DNA of 64,000 nt from Streptomyces nymphaeiformis (GCF_014203895.1 NZ_JACHJY010000005.1:496001-560000); one strand, 5' to 3'; shown: positions 24,299 to 33,852, numbered from the stretch's first letter. Program-made: numbers and translations. The notes: generated by a model from the letters alone, not told the origin.

Positions 24299-25669
24299 TC
24301 AGCCGCGCGTGACCGTCACCGTCACCCGGGCGCCGGGCGTCGCGAGGATCCAGGCTCGGCCCCGGTCCTTGCGGAGCACCAGCGCGGCACCGTGGGCCGT
24401 CACGCGCCAGTCGCCGGGCGGCAGGGAGAGTTCGGTGACGCGGGAGCCGCGCCGGGAGGCCGCCTCGTACGACAGGCGGTAGACCCCGGACGGCGCGTCG
24501 TACGCCGCGGAGCGGACCCGGCCCGCGACCGCCTCCGCGTACGGCTCGGCGGTCAGCTCCTTGTTCGTGCGGAAGGCCCCGGTGCCGTCCACGGCGCAGT
24601 AGCCGCCGCCGTAGCACCACTCCCAGCCGGTCCAGCCGGAGCCGTAGCGGCCGAGGGAGGCCATGGCCTCGCGGTAGAAGCGGTTCATGTTCGGCAGGGA
24701 GTTGTTGAGCGGCCCCCACTCCCCCACGATCACGGGCACCTTGTACTCCTTCGGGTACTGGGTGACCGCCGCCTCGTAGTTCTCGATCCAGCCGGCCGAC
24801 GGGTCGTAGTCGCCGCCCGCCTCCATGGTGCCGTTGTAGAAGTGGGGGGCGTAGACGACCTTGGGGTCGTCGATCCGCCCCAGACCGGTGGGCACGCCCT
24901 CGCCCACGATCGGGGTCGGCTCGACGAAGACCCACCCGTCCTTGTCGACCGAACGGATCGCGTCCGCGATCCGGTTGTACATCGGGGTGATCTGGTCGCG
25001 TTCGATGCGCCGGGCGGCCGTCGCGAGGTCCTCGCCCTCGCGCAGCTCGCCCATCGGCTCGTTGATGAGGTCGTAGCCGAGCACGGCCGGGTGGTCCTCG
25101 AAGCGGTCGGCGAGCACCCGCCACATGCGGGCCTGGGCGCGCTGGAGGTCGGCGTCCTCGTAGAGGTGGGTGAAGGCGCGCTGGACGGCGGGCTCGAAGT
25201 ACTGGGAGAACCAGTCGTCGGGGTGCGGGGTGAACGGCAGCCCGTCGGTCCTGGTCGCCCACGCCGGGATGCCCCGGGAGCCGAAGGCGGGCCCGTAGAC
25301 GTCCTGGTGGGCGTCGAGGATGACCTTGACGTCGTACTTCTGGGCCCAGTCCAGGACCCGTTCGATCTTGCTCAGGTACGCCTGGCTGTACTGGCCGGGC
25401 CGGGGCTCCAGGTCGTCCCAGAAGACCAGGACCCGGGCGGTGTTGAAGCCCTTGGCCCGCATGTCGCGGAAGTGCTTCTCCGTGATTCCGGAGAGGGCGG
25501 AGTCGCCGCTGTGCGACTTGTCCGCGACGTTCCAGCCGCGCAGGGTGAGGACCCGGCCGCGTGAGTCGGTGAGGGCGGGTATCGCGTCACCGCCGGTCTC
25601 CGCCCTGGCGGCGGTCGGGGCGAGCAGCGAGGCGACGACGACGGTCGCCGCGAGGGTGGTTCGCAACAA
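24299..25669 (-). CDS. secreted GH5-family endoglycosylceramidase-like glycoside hydrolase
   Basis: About 456 residues. A signal peptide (LRTTLAATVVVASLLAPTAARA) is followed by a GH5 catalytic domain with LTLRGWNVADKSH, ILDAHQDVYGPAFG, the acid/base Glu in DLINEPMGEL and the nucleophile Glu in VIVGEWGPLNN, and a C-terminal beta domain. The QDVYG and NVADKSH features point to endoglycosylceramidase rather than ordinary cellulase. I favour TTG at 25669, with GGAGG five bases upstream and the signal peptide directly after; a GTG at 25705 would add 12 residues and would lie inside a 10-bp inverted repeat that abuts the ribosome site. It probably acts extracellularly on glycolipids; the exact substrate is uncertain. 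Confidence 0.85.
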   Translation of the reverse strand: MLRTTLAATVVVASLLAPTAARAETGGDAIPALTDSRGRVLTLRGWNVADKSHSGDSALSGITEKHFRDMRAKGFNTARVLVFWDDLEPRPGQYSQAYLSKIERVLDWAQKYDVKVILDAHQDVYGPAFGSRGIPAWATRTDGLPFTPHPDDWFSQYFEPAVQRAFTHLYEDADLQRAQARMWRVLADRFEDHPAVLGYDLINEPMGELREGEDLATAARRIERDQITPMYNRIADAIRSVDKDGWVFVEPTPIVGEGVPTGLGRIDDPKVVYAPHFYNGTMEAGGDYDPSAGWIENYEAAVTQYPKEYKVPVIVGEWGPLNNSLPNMNRFYREAMASLGRYGSGWTGWEWCYGGGYCAVDGTGAFRTNKELTAEPYAEAVAGRVRSAAYDAPSGVYRLSYEAASRRGSRVTELSLPPGDWRVTAHGAALVLRKDRGRAWILATPGARVTVTVTRG

Positions 25670-25676
25670 GGGGGCC

Positions 25677-25720
25677 TCCGGCACGACAAGGTGAGCGATG
25701 TTCACGTTTCTCGTGCCGGA
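25677..25720. promoter_or_regulatory. 10-bp inverted repeat abutting the ribosome site of the GH5 gene
   Basis: TCCGGCACGA at 25677-25686 and TCGTGCCGGA at 25711-25720 are perfect complements around a 24-base interval. On the minus-strand transcript the promoter-distal arm ends within the GGAGG that precedes the TTG start. It could act as an RNA stem masking the ribosome site or as a DNA operator. Confidence 0.6.
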
Positions 25721-25758
25721 GATCCCATCAGGTCGACCGACCTACTTCAAGATGTCGG

Positions 25759-26724
25759 TCAGGAGGTCTTCAGAACGATCTTTCCGAAGAGCTCGCCGGA
25801 GGCCATCTTCTCGAAGCCCTCGCGCGCCCGGTCCAGCGGCAGGACCTCGTCGATCACCGGCCGGAGGCCCGTCGCCGCGCAGAAGGAGAGGAGGTCCTCC
25901 AGCTCGTCCTTGGAACCCATGGTCGAGCCGACGACCTTCAGTTCCAGGAAGAAGATCCGGGTCAGTTCGGCGTGCGACGGGCGGTCGCCGCTCGTGGCGC
26001 CCGAGATGACGAGCGTGCCGCCGGGCCGCAGGGACTTGACCGAGTGCGACCAGGTGGCGGCTCCGACGGTCTCGATGACGGCGTCCACCCGCTGCGGGAG
26101 CCGCGCCCCCGGCTCGTACGCCTCGACGGCGCCGAGCTCGACGGCCCGCTTCCGCTTGGCCTCGTCGCGGCTGGTGGCGAAGACCCGCAGGCCGGCCGCC
26201 TTGCCGAGGGCGATCGCGGCGGTGGCGACGCCGCCGCCCGCGCCCTGCACGAGCACGGAGTCGCCGGGCCGCACGCCGGCGTTGGTGAAGAGCATGCGGT
26301 AGGCGGTCAGCCAGGCGGTGGGGAGGCAGGCGGCCTCCTCGAAGGACAGCTCCTTCGGCTTGCGCAGCACGTTCCAGCTGGGGACGGTCACGCGCTCGGC
26401 GAAGGTGCCCTGGTAGCGCTCGGTGAGGATGGACCGGGGCTCATCCGGACCGACGCCGTGGCCCGTCTGGCCGATGACGGAGTGCAGGACGACCTCGTTG
26501 CCGTCCTCGTCGATGCCGGCGGCGTCGCAGCCGAGGATCATCGGCAGCTTCTCCTCGGGCAGTCCGACCCCGCGCAGCGACCACAGGTCGTGGTGGTTGA
26601 GCGAGGCGGCCTTGACGGTGACGGTGGTCCACCCGGGGCGCGCCTCGGGTTCGGGACGTTCGCCCAATTCGAGGCCGTTCAGGGGCTGGTCGCGGTCGAT
26701 TCGGGCAGCGTAGGCAGCGAACAT
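25759..26724 (-). CDS. zinc-binding dehydrogenase family (MDR) quinone-type oxidoreductase
   Basis: A 321-residue medium-chain dehydrogenase/reductase; the ATG at 26724 gives MFAAYAARIDRDQPL, although the frame is open further upstream. The GroES-like domain has SLNHHDLWSLRGVG and GCDAAGIDEDG; the cofactor domain has VLVQGAGGGVATAAIALGKA, a variant of the usual GxGxxG loop, and ATSRDEAKRKRAVELGA, where the basic residue suggests NADPH. The structural-zinc cysteine cluster is absent. The substrate is not predictable. It follows malic enzyme on the same strand but is separated by a strong terminator, so it is probably transcribed alone. Confidence 0.9.
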   Translation of the reverse strand: MFAAYAARIDRDQPLNGLELGERPEPEARPGWTTVTVKAASLNHHDLWSLRGVGLPEEKLPMILGCDAAGIDEDGNEVVLHSVIGQTGHGVGPDEPRSILTERYQGTFAERVTVPSWNVLRKPKELSFEEAACLPTAWLTAYRMLFTNAGVRPGDSVLVQGAGGGVATAAIALGKAAGLRVFATSRDEAKRKRAVELGAVEAYEPGARLPQRVDAVIETVGAATWSHSVKSLRPGGTLVISGATSGDRPSHAELTRIFFLELKVVGSTMGSKDELEDLLSFCAATGLRPVIDEVLPLDRAREGFEKMASGELFGKIVLKTS

Positions 26725-26851
26725 GGCCCCGACCCTAGGGCGCCTCCGGTACGTGACGGAACCACGCCCCGGTGTGACCCGTGTCGCCTGGACAGAGCCG
26801 GACCGGCACGCGACCGGACCCGACCCGACCGCACCGCACGTCCCCGCACGC

Positions 26852-26893
26852 CGAAGGGCCCCGTCCCGGTGCAGTCCGGAACGGGGCCCTTCG
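26852..26893. terminator. hairpin after the malic enzyme gene
   Basis: CGAAGGGCCCCGT at 26852-26864 pairs perfectly with 26881-26893 around a 16-base loop. It lies 16 bases beyond the malic enzyme stop codon and upstream of the MDR oxidoreductase. Confidence 0.85.
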
Positions 26894-26909
26894 GTGGAGG
26901 CGAACCGCG

Positions 26910-28118
26910 TCAGCGGCGGGCGACGCCCTCGGCGCGGGCGGCGGCGGCGACCGCGGCCGCGACGGCCGGGGCGACCCGCTCGTCGAACGGCGACGGGATC
27001 ACGCAGTCGGCGGCGAGCTCGTCGCCCACGACGTCCGCGATGGCGTTGGCCGCGGCGATCTTCATGCCCTCGGTGATCCGGGAGGCCCGGACCTGGAGCG
27101 CGCCGGCGAAGATGCCGGGGAACGCGAGGACGTTGTTGATCTGGTTCGGGTAGTCCGAACGGCCGGTCGCCACGACGGCCGCGTACTTGTGCGCGACGTC
27201 GGGGTGGACCTCGGGGTTCGGGTTGGCCATGGCGAACACGAAGGAGTTCGGGGCCATCGCGGCGACGGCCGCCTCGGGGACCGTACCGCCGGAGACGCCG
27301 ATGAAGACGTCCGCGCCGGCCAGGGCGCTCTCCAGGGAGCCGCTGAGGCCCGCCTTGTTGGTGAGCTCGGCGATCTCGCGCTTGACGTCCGTGAGGTCCT
27401 CGCGGTCGCGGCTGACGATGCCCTTGCGGTCGGCGACGGCGACGTCGCCGAGGCCGGCCTCCAGGAGGAACTTCGCGATGGCCACACCGGCCGCGCCGGC
27501 GCCGGAGATGACACCGCGCAGGTCGCCGAGGGTCCGGCCGGTCAGCTTCGCCGCGTTGCGGAGGGCCGCGAGCGTGACGATCGCGGTGCCGTGCTGGTCG
27601 TCGTGGAAGACCGGGATGTCGAGGCGCTCCTGGAGCTTGCGCTCGATCTCGAAGCACCGCGGGGCCGAGATGTCCTCCAGGTTCACCCCGCCGAAGGAGG
27701 GGGCGAGGCGGACGACGGTCTCGACGATCTCGTCGGTGTCGGTGGTGGCGAGGGCGATCGGGACCGCGTCCACGCCGCCGAACTGCTTGAAGAGGATGGC
27801 CTTCCCCTCCATGACCGGGAGGGAGGCCTCCGGGCCGATGTCGCCGAGGCCGAGGACGGCCGTGCCGTCGGTCACGACGGCCACGACCTGGGACTTCCAG
27901 GTGTAGTCGTTGACCAGCTCGGGCTGCTCGGCGATCGCGGTGCACACCTTGGCGACGCCGGGCGTGTACGCGAGGGACAGGTCGTCCTTGTCCCGGAGGG
28001 GGACGGTGGCCGCCACGGCCATCTTGCCGCCCCGGTGAAGGGCGAAGACAGGATCGAAGGGCTCCTCGGGAGCTTCCGTACCGCTGCCGTTGTGAGGATT
28101 GACGATTTCCGCTGCCAT
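26910..28118 (-). CDS. malic enzyme (probably NADP-dependent)
   Basis: 402 residues from the ATG at 28118, preceded by AAGGGG. It decarboxylates malate to pyruvate while reducing NAD(P). Visible features are the N-terminal LSLAYTPGVAKVC motif with the catalytic Tyr, the catalytic Lys region VVAVVTDGTAVLGLGDIGP, metal-ligand residues in VFHDDQHGTA, the nucleotide-binding SGAGAAGVAIAKFL and FAMANPNPE. The length matches the short bacterial type. As I recall, Streptomyces has a longer NAD enzyme and a shorter NADP enzyme near this map position; NADP use here is inferred from that. The product feeds NADPH and pyruvate to lipid and antibiotic synthesis. Confidence 0.93.
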   Translation of the reverse strand: MAAEIVNPHNGSGTEAPEEPFDPVFALHRGGKMAVAATVPLRDKDDLSLAYTPGVAKVCTAIAEQPELVNDYTWKSQVVAVVTDGTAVLGLGDIGPEASLPVMEGKAILFKQFGGVDAVPIALATTDTDEIVETVVRLAPSFGGVNLEDISAPRCFEIERKLQERLDIPVFHDDQHGTAIVTLAALRNAAKLTGRTLGDLRGVISGAGAAGVAIAKFLLEAGLGDVAVADRKGIVSRDREDLTDVKREIAELTNKAGLSGSLESALAGADVFIGVSGGTVPEAAVAAMAPNSFVFAMANPNPEVHPDVAHKYAAVVATGRSDYPNQINNVLAFPGIFAGALQVRASRITEGMKIAAANAIADVVGDELAADCVIPSPFDERVAPAVAAAVAAAARAEGVARR

Positions 28119-28653
28119 TGGGTTGACCCCTTGAGTCTGCTGCATTTGAGGGTTGGCCGCTCCTGGTGTGGAGCGGTGGGCGGGTCCCGCGGCCGCCGTG
28201 TCTGGCAGCCGCGCGGGCGCGCCGCACAACGCGCCCTGAGCCCCGGATGAGGGGTGTAAGGATCCTTCTTACCGGACAGACGGCACCGCAGACGAGTCCA
28301 TATCCGCTCGGTGACGCGACTCATACCGAGTGCATCCGGACGCGGACGGAGAACGACACGTCACCCGATGTCCCGATAGATGGTTTCCGCACCCGATTGG
28401 CGGCCTTCCAATCGTCCGAATGGCGAGATGAACCGCAGATTTTTCGGTGATGGGGAAGAGATTCCGCAGAAGATCCGGCCCTGATGTACCGGCCTGTCGG
28501 GATTTCGGGGTCACCTGTTATCCGATTTTGACATCCGTGGCCGTCGGTTTGTGGCAGTCCGAATGGCAAGATGCCGTAATCACACGAGGTCGCGACACTC
28601 GAAGTTGTGTACGCGATACCTGGCAGCACCTCACACGCCGGAGGAACCCGACC
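28119..28653. other. 535-bp divergent intergenic region, relatively AT-rich, with direct repeats
   Basis: Between malic enzyme (minus) and the amino-acid transporter operon (plus). It is much less GC-rich than the genes and must hold both promoters. It contains a direct repeat of GTCCGAATGGCRAGATG (28414-28430 and 28557-28573) and a small inverted repeat GATTGG...CCAATC near 28395-28413. No open frame here looks like a gene. Confidence 0.65.
28414..28573. repeat. 17-bp direct repeat, copies 143 bp apart
   Basis: GTCCGAATGGCGAGATG at 28414-28430 and GTCCGAATGGCAAGATG at 28557-28573 differ at one base. Both lie upstream of the amino-acid ABC transporter operon, the second about 80 bases before its start. 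They may be promoter or activator/repressor sites. Confidence 0.65.
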
Positions 28654-29616
28654 ATGACCGCACGCTCCACGCGCTGTACGACCGCCAAGACCCGCACGTC
28701 CCGTCTTGCCGCGGTCGCCGCCATCGCGGTCGCCGGCTCGATGCTGCTGACCGCCTGTGGCGACCAGACCGAGAGCGCGGGCGGCACGAAGGAGTCCGGC
28801 TCGGCCGCCGCGAGCAAGGCCCCGCTCTTCTCGAAGCTCCCCGCCGACATCCAGAAGGCGGGTGTCATCAAGGTCGGCACGGACGCCTCGTACGCCCCGA
28901 TGGAGTTCACCGAGGGCGGCAAGATCGTCGGTGTCGACCCGGCCATCGCGGAGGCCCTCAGCAAGCAGCTCGGCGTCAAGTTCGAGTTCATCTCGGGCAC
29001 CTTCGACGGCCTGATCACCTCGATCTACACCGGCCGCCAGCAGCTGATCATGTCCGCGATGACGGACAACAAGAAGCGCCAGGAGGGCCTGGACGACAAC
29101 GGGAAGAAGATCGGCAAGGGCATCGACTTCGTCGACTACTTCAGCTCCGGCGTCTCCCTGCTGGTCAAGAAGGGCAACCCGCAGGGCATCAACTCCCTCG
29201 ACGACCTCTGCGGCAAGACCGTGGCCGTCCAGCGCGGCACGATCTACGAGGACACCTTCAAGGCGCAGGCCACCAAGTGCGGCGACAAGAAGCTGACCAT
29301 CCAGGCCTTCGACACCGACGCCGAGGCCCAGACCCGCGTGAAGGCCGGCGGCGCGGTCGCCGACCTGAACGACTACCCGGTCGCCTCGTACATCGCGAAG
29401 ACCTCGGGCGGCGGCAACGACTTCGAGGTCACCGGCAACCAGAGCGACGTCGGCCTCTTCGGCATCGGCGTCTCGAAGGACAACACCCAGCTGCGCGACG
29501 CCGTCAAGGAAGCCCTCGACGCGGCCATCAAGGACGGGTCCTACGCCGAGGCCCTCAAGAAGTGGAACGTCGAGGACAGCGCGGTCAAGTCGGCCACGAT
29601 CAACGCCGGCAAGTGA
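28654..29616 (+). CDS. polar amino-acid ABC transporter, substrate-binding lipoprotein
   Basis: 320 residues from the ATG at 28654, with GGAGG upstream. A lipoprotein signal with lipobox LTAC at about residues 30-33 anchors it outside the membrane. The body is a family 3 solute-binding protein: IKVGTDASYAPMEF, VGVDPAIAEALSKQLG, FDGLITSIYTGRQQLIMSAM, and AVQRGTIYEDTFKAQ. These fit uptake of a polar amino acid such as glutamate, glutamine or a basic amino acid; the exact ligand cannot be read. It heads a three-gene operon with a permease and an ATPase. Confidence 0.93.
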   Translation: MTARSTRCTTAKTRTSRLAAVAAIAVAGSMLLTACGDQTESAGGTKESGSAAASKAPLFSKLPADIQKAGVIKVGTDASYAPMEFTEGGKIVGVDPAIAEALSKQLGVKFEFISGTFDGLITSIYTGRQQLIMSAMTDNKKRQEGLDDNGKKIGKGIDFVDYFSSGVSLLVKKGNPQGINSLDDLCGKTVAVQRGTIYEDTFKAQATKCGDKKLTIQAFDTDAEAQTRVKAGGAVADLNDYPVASYIAKTSGGGNDFEVTGNQSDVGLFGIGVSKDNTQLRDAVKEALDAAIKDGSYAEALKKWNVEDSAVKSATINAGK

Positions 29617-29647
29617 CCTCTCCTCGTACCACTGAAGGGCAGTCGTC

Positions 29648-30594
29648 ATGACTGACAAGATCAGCAAGGAACCGGCCGCCGCTCCGTCCGGATCCACCCC
29701 CTCGGGCCTCCCGTACGAGGCGATCAAGGCCATCCCCGTGCGCCACTACGGCCGCTGGGTCAGCGCCGTCGTGGTCGTCGTCCTCCTCGGCTGGCTCGTC
29801 TACGCCTTCTCCCAGGGCGATGTCGTCTGGGCGACGGTGTGGGACAAGGTGTTCGACCCCTCCGTCATCGACGGCATGTGGAACACCATCATCATCAGCA
29901 TCTCGGCGATGGCCCTGGGCCTCGTCCTCGGCATCGTCTTCGCCGTGATGCGGCTCTCCAAGAACCCGGTGACCGGCGCGGTCGCCTGGCTCTACATCTG
30001 GTTCTTCCGCGGCACCCCGGTGTACGTGCAGCTGCTGGTGTGGTTCAACCTGTCGCTGATCTTCCACTACATCAACCTCGGGCCGATCTACAAGAACGAG
30101 ACCGTGGACGTCATGACGCCGTTCATGGTGGCCCTGCTCGGCCTCGGCCTGAACGAGGGCGCCTACATGGCGGAGATCGTCCGCGCCGGCATCCAGTCGG
30201 TCGACGAGGGCCAGACCGAGGCGGCGCACGCGCTGGGCATGTCCTCGACGAAGACCATGGGCCGCATCGTGCTCCCGCAGGCCATGCGGGTGATCGTGCC
30301 GCCGACGGGCAACGAGTTCATCAACATGCTGAAGACCTCGTCCCTGGTCTCGGCCGTGCAGTACACCGAACTCCTCCGTGCCTCGTCGAACATCGGCAAC
30401 ACGGCGGGCGCCGTGATGGAGATGCTGTTCGTGGCCTCCATCTGGTACCTGGCGCTGACCAGCGTGTTCAGCGTCGGCCAGTACTACCTGGAGCGCCGCT
30501 TCGCCCGCGGTTCGACGCGCAACCTGCCGGCCACCCCGTTCCAGCGCGTCAAGAAGAACCTCACCACGTTCAAGCGTTCCCCGGAGGCGAAGGC

Positions 30595-30598
<4 letters not shown>
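29648..30598 (+). CDS. polar amino-acid ABC transporter permease
   Basis: A 316-residue inner-membrane permease. An N-terminal cytoplasmic region and one membrane span (VSAVVVVVLLGWLVYAF) precede the HisM/GlnP-type core with further spans (TIIISISAMALGLVLGIVFA, VQLLVWFNLSLIFHYINL) and the EAA loop EAAHALGMSSTKTMGRIVLP, which contacts the ATPase. Its stop overlaps the start of the ATPase gene (ATGA). It is longer at the N-terminus than E. coli HisM-type permeases, as is usual in actinomycetes. It probably works as a homodimer, since no second permease gene is present. Confidence 0.93.
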
Positions 30599-31362
<764 letters not shown>

Positions 31363-31372
31363 GACGCGGAGG

Positions 31373-31410
31373 AAGGGGCGGTACGGGCCGGGAGGCCCGC
31401 ACCGCCCCTT
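31373..31410. terminator. hairpin after the ABC transporter operon
   Basis: AAGGGGCGGT at 31373-31382 pairs with ACCGCCCCTT at 31401-31410, with an inner GGCC/GGCC stem. The convergent methyltransferase gene ends 17 bases beyond, so the hairpin may work in both directions. Confidence 0.8.
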
Positions 31411-31426
31411 CTTCGTCCTCCTCGGG

Positions 31427-32176
31427 CTACTTCACGGCGAGGAGGAGGGTGTCGGAGGGCGAGGACCAGACCGGCCGGGCCTCGCCGAAGCCGGCGGCGC
31501 GCAGGGCCTCGGCGTGCCAGCGGGGCGAGGGCGTGTCGCCGTCGGCGTGCTCGCCGTAGATCTCGAAGCGGCGGGCGGTGGGCCCGGCGAGGACCGGGTC
31601 CTGGGCGGCGAGGGCCCACCAGTCGGCCCAGTCGAGGACCCCGGCGGCCTTCTCCCGGTCCATGCGGGCGTGCCGCTGGGCGCGCTCGGCGGCGTTGATG
31701 CGGGGCGTGGCCTCGTCGATCATGTGGTCGGCGTTCATGAAGACCCCGCCCTCGCGGACGAGACCGGCCAGCTGCCCGTAGAGGGCGGTCAGGGGCTCGC
31801 TGTGGAGCCAGTGGAGGGCGGTGGCGGTCAGGACGGCGTCGTACGAGCCGTACGGCAGGCTCTCGGCCCACGAGGGGTCCTTGAGGTCGGCGGTCACGAA
31901 GGTGACGCGCTCGTCGCCCGCGAAGGAGCCCTCGGCGATGGCGAGGAGGGCCGGGTCGAGGTCGACGCCGATACTGGTCGCGTCGGGGAACCGCCGGAGG
32001 AGCCGGCTCGTGATACTCCCCGTACCGCACGCGAGGTCGAGGACGCGGGGCTTCGGTCCCACCAGCGCCTCGACCATGTCGAGCATCACGCGGAACCGCT
32101 CCTCACGGTCCGGCATGTACCACTCCTGCTGACGGTCCCAGCTCTGCTGCCAGCCCGCCCAGTCGGTTCCGGTCAT
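31427..32176 (-). CDS. class I SAM-dependent methyltransferase
   Basis: 249 residues; the ATG at 32176 follows GGGGAGGA. Motif I is VLDLACGTGSITSRLL at about residues 44-59, the acidic residue of motif II is in SIGVDLDPALL, motif III is FVTADLKDPSW and motif IV is YDAVLTATALHWL. The TALHWL segment resembles trans-aconitate methyltransferases and related small-molecule enzymes. The substrate is unknown. It is divergent from a CGNR zinc-finger gene with 94 bases between them. Confidence 0.88.
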   Translation of the reverse strand: MTGTDWAGWQQSWDRQQEWYMPDREERFRVMLDMVEALVGPKPRVLDLACGTGSITSRLLRRFPDATSIGVDLDPALLAIAEGSFAGDERVTFVTADLKDPSWAESLPYGSYDAVLTATALHWLHSEPLTALYGQLAGLVREGGVFMNADHMIDEATPRINAAERAQRHARMDREKAAGVLDWADWWALAAQDPVLAGPTARRFEIYGEHADGDTPSPRWHAEALRAAGFGEARPVWSSPSDTLLLAVK

Positions 32177-32270
32177 GACCCGTCCTCCCCGCGTTCGTAA
32201 TACCCTCGAAGGGGAAACAGGCGTTACCCCTTCCGAGCGAGACACTAGCCCGCCGAAGTAAGGACTACAA

Positions 32271-32900
32271 GTGGAACTGGCCCATTACTCGGACTTCGCC
32301 GTACGTCTGGTCAACACCGAGGAGCCGGCCCGCAGCAAGGACGCCCTGACCTCCGTCGAGGTGCTCCGGGACCTCTTCGGCCCCGCCACGCAGATGGCCA
32401 GGAGGGTCACGGAGGCCGACCTGCCGCGCTTCCGCACGGTGCGGGCCCGCCTCCGGGCGGTCTTCGCCGCGGCCGACGAGGGCAACCACACGGGCGCGGT
32501 GGACCTGCTGAACTCGCTCCTCCTGGAGTTCCCCGTCAGCCCGCAGATCTCCGGCCACGACACCCTCGACGAGGAGGGCCGGCCCCGGTGGCACATGCAC
32601 CTCGCCGATCACTCCTCGAACGCGACCACGGGCTACGCCGCCATCTCGGCGATGGGCCTCGCCTTCCACCTGACCGAGTTCGGCGCGGACCGGCTCGGAC
32701 TCTGCCAGGCGCCGCCCTGCCGCAACGCCTACCTGGACACCTCCACCAACCGCTCCCGCCGCTACTGCTCGGACCGCTGCGCGACCCGCGCCAACGTGGC
32801 CGCCTACCGGGCCCGCAAGCGCCTGGAGGCCGAGCGGTCGGACCGGACGGGCCTGACCGAGGACACCAGCCAGGAGAGCATCACGGCCGGCGACCGCTGA
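32271..32900 (+). CDS. CGNR zinc-finger (ABATE-domain) putative regulator
   Basis: A 209-residue protein from GTG at 32271, with AAGGA upstream. The first 150 residues form the ABATE-type domain (AVRLVNTEEPARSKDALTSV, ARLRAVFAAADEG). The C-terminus is a CGNR zinc finger: GLCQAPPCRNAYLDTSTNRS then RRYCSDRCATRANVAAYRAR, with four Cys and the basic helix. The motif reads CRNAY rather than CGNRF, a common variant. These proteins are presumed DNA- or RNA-binding regulators. The last 97 bases overlap, on the opposite strand, the 3' end of sodX. Confidence 0.85.
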   Translation: MELAHYSDFAVRLVNTEEPARSKDALTSVEVLRDLFGPATQMARRVTEADLPRFRTVRARLRAVFAAADEGNHTGAVDLLNSLLLEFPVSPQISGHDTLDEEGRPRWHMHLADHSSNATTGYAAISAMGLAFHLTEFGADRLGLCQAPPCRNAYLDTSTNRSRRYCSDRCATRANVAAYRARKRLEAERSDRTGLTEDTSQESITAGDR

Positions 32901-33241
32901 CGCCCCGGCGTCACCGGCCGGTACCGCGCCCGCACCCGCCCGAGAACCAGATCGGGCGGTACGGCCCCGAAGACCCGGCTGTCCCCCTCGGCGTCCGGGT
33001 TGTCGCCCAGCACCCACCAGCCGCCGTCACGTCGCTCGATCAGCCGCTTCACGATGAGCAGATCCTGCTGGAGCGGATGCCGCAGCACGGCCACGACCCC
33101 GGGCCGCAGCCGAGCCCCGTACTGCACGAGCAACTGATCCCCGTGCAACAGCGTGGGCACCATGGAAATCCCGGTCACCTCGGCGATCCCGAACGGCGGC
33201 GAACTCGCCTCGGCCACCCGCTCCCGCCCCGATCCCGTCAC
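32804..33241 (-). CDS. sodX: nickel superoxide dismutase maturation protease
   Basis: 145 residues from the GTG at 33241, with GGGAGGT upstream. It is a small S26-type (signal-peptidase-like) protease: the catalytic Ser lies in VTGISMVPTLLHGDQLLV and the catalytic Lys in DLLIVKRLIERR, followed by GGWWVLGDNPDAEGDSR. It removes the N-terminal extension of SodN so that the mature His1 can bind nickel. The gene is divergent from sodN, the usual arrangement. The C-terminal 30 basic residues run into the opposite-strand CGNR gene, an unusual convergent overlap; the true end may be less conserved. Confidence 0.9.
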   Translation of the reverse strand: MTGSGRERVAEASSPPFGIAEVTGISMVPTLLHGDQLLVQYGARLRPGVVAVLRHPLQQDLLIVKRLIERRDGGWWVLGDNPDAEGDSRVFGAVPPDLVLGRVRARYRPVTPGRQRSPAVMLSWLVSSVRPVRSDRSASRRLRAR

Positions 33242-33402
33242 TGGGCACCTCCCGCTCCACACCGAGTCGACTCGTTCACTCGTCCACTCGACCCATACTG
33301 ACCCTGGACTTTTGACCTAAGCCCCAGGGGGCGCCCGCGAAAACGCCCTTCTCACCGAGTAATGTCCCACCTGAGAAGACGATCACGAGGAAGGACGGCT
33401 CA

Positions 33403-33798
33403 ATGCTCTCCCGCCTGTTTGCCCCCAAGGTGAAGGTCAGCGCCCACTGCGACCTCCCGTGCGGCGTGTACGACCCCGCCCAGGCCCGCATCGAGGCCGA
33501 GTCCGTCAAGGCTGTCCAGGAGAAGTACCTGGCCAACGAGGACCCGCACTTCCGCGCGCGCGCCACGGTCATCAAGGAGCAGCGCGCCGAGCTCGCCAAG
33601 CACCACGTCTCGGTGCTCTGGAGCGACTACTTCAAGGCCCCGCACTTCGAGAAGTACCCCGAGCTCAACCAGCTGGTCAACGACACCCTGAAGGCCCTCT
33701 CGGCCGCCAAGGCGTCGACGGACCCGAAGACGGGCGAGAAGGCGCTGGAGCTCATCGCCGAGATCGACCGCATCTTCTGGGAGACGAAGAAGGCCTGA
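33403..33798 (+). CDS. sodN: nickel superoxide dismutase
   Basis: A 131-residue precursor. After a 14-residue propeptide (MLSRLFAPKVKVSA) comes the nickel hook HCDLPCGVYDP, in which His1, Cys2 and Cys6 of the mature protein bind Ni. The rest is the four-helix bundle (ARIEAESVKAVQEKYLANED, IKEQRAELAKHHVSVLWSDY). It destroys superoxide in the cytoplasm as a hexamer. The ATG at 33403 follows GAGGAAGGA. SodX, encoded divergently, cleaves the propeptide. In S. coelicolor sodN is favoured when nickel is present; no clear Nur box was identified by eye. Confidence 0.98.
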   Translation: MLSRLFAPKVKVSAHCDLPCGVYDPAQARIEAESVKAVQEKYLANEDPHFRARATVIKEQRAELAKHHVSVLWSDYFKAPHFEKYPELNQLVNDTLKALSAAKASTDPKTGEKALELIAEIDRIFWETKKA

Positions 33799-33813
33799 CC
33801 TTCCGATTCCCTT

Positions 33814-33852
33814 CCGGAGGGGTACGACCGCACGGCGGTCGTACCCCTCCGG
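33814..33852. terminator. 18-bp perfect hairpin after sodN
   Basis: CCGGAGGGGTACGACCGC at 33814-33831 pairs perfectly with 33835-33852 around a three-base loop. It lies 15 bases after the sodN stop and before the convergent GNAT gene, so it is likely a bidirectional terminator. Confidence 0.9.

Noticed and set aside
28119..28653. Possible riboswitch or small RNA in the long AT-richer gap
   Set aside because: Only a short inverted repeat and direct repeats were seen; no known riboswitch core could be matched.
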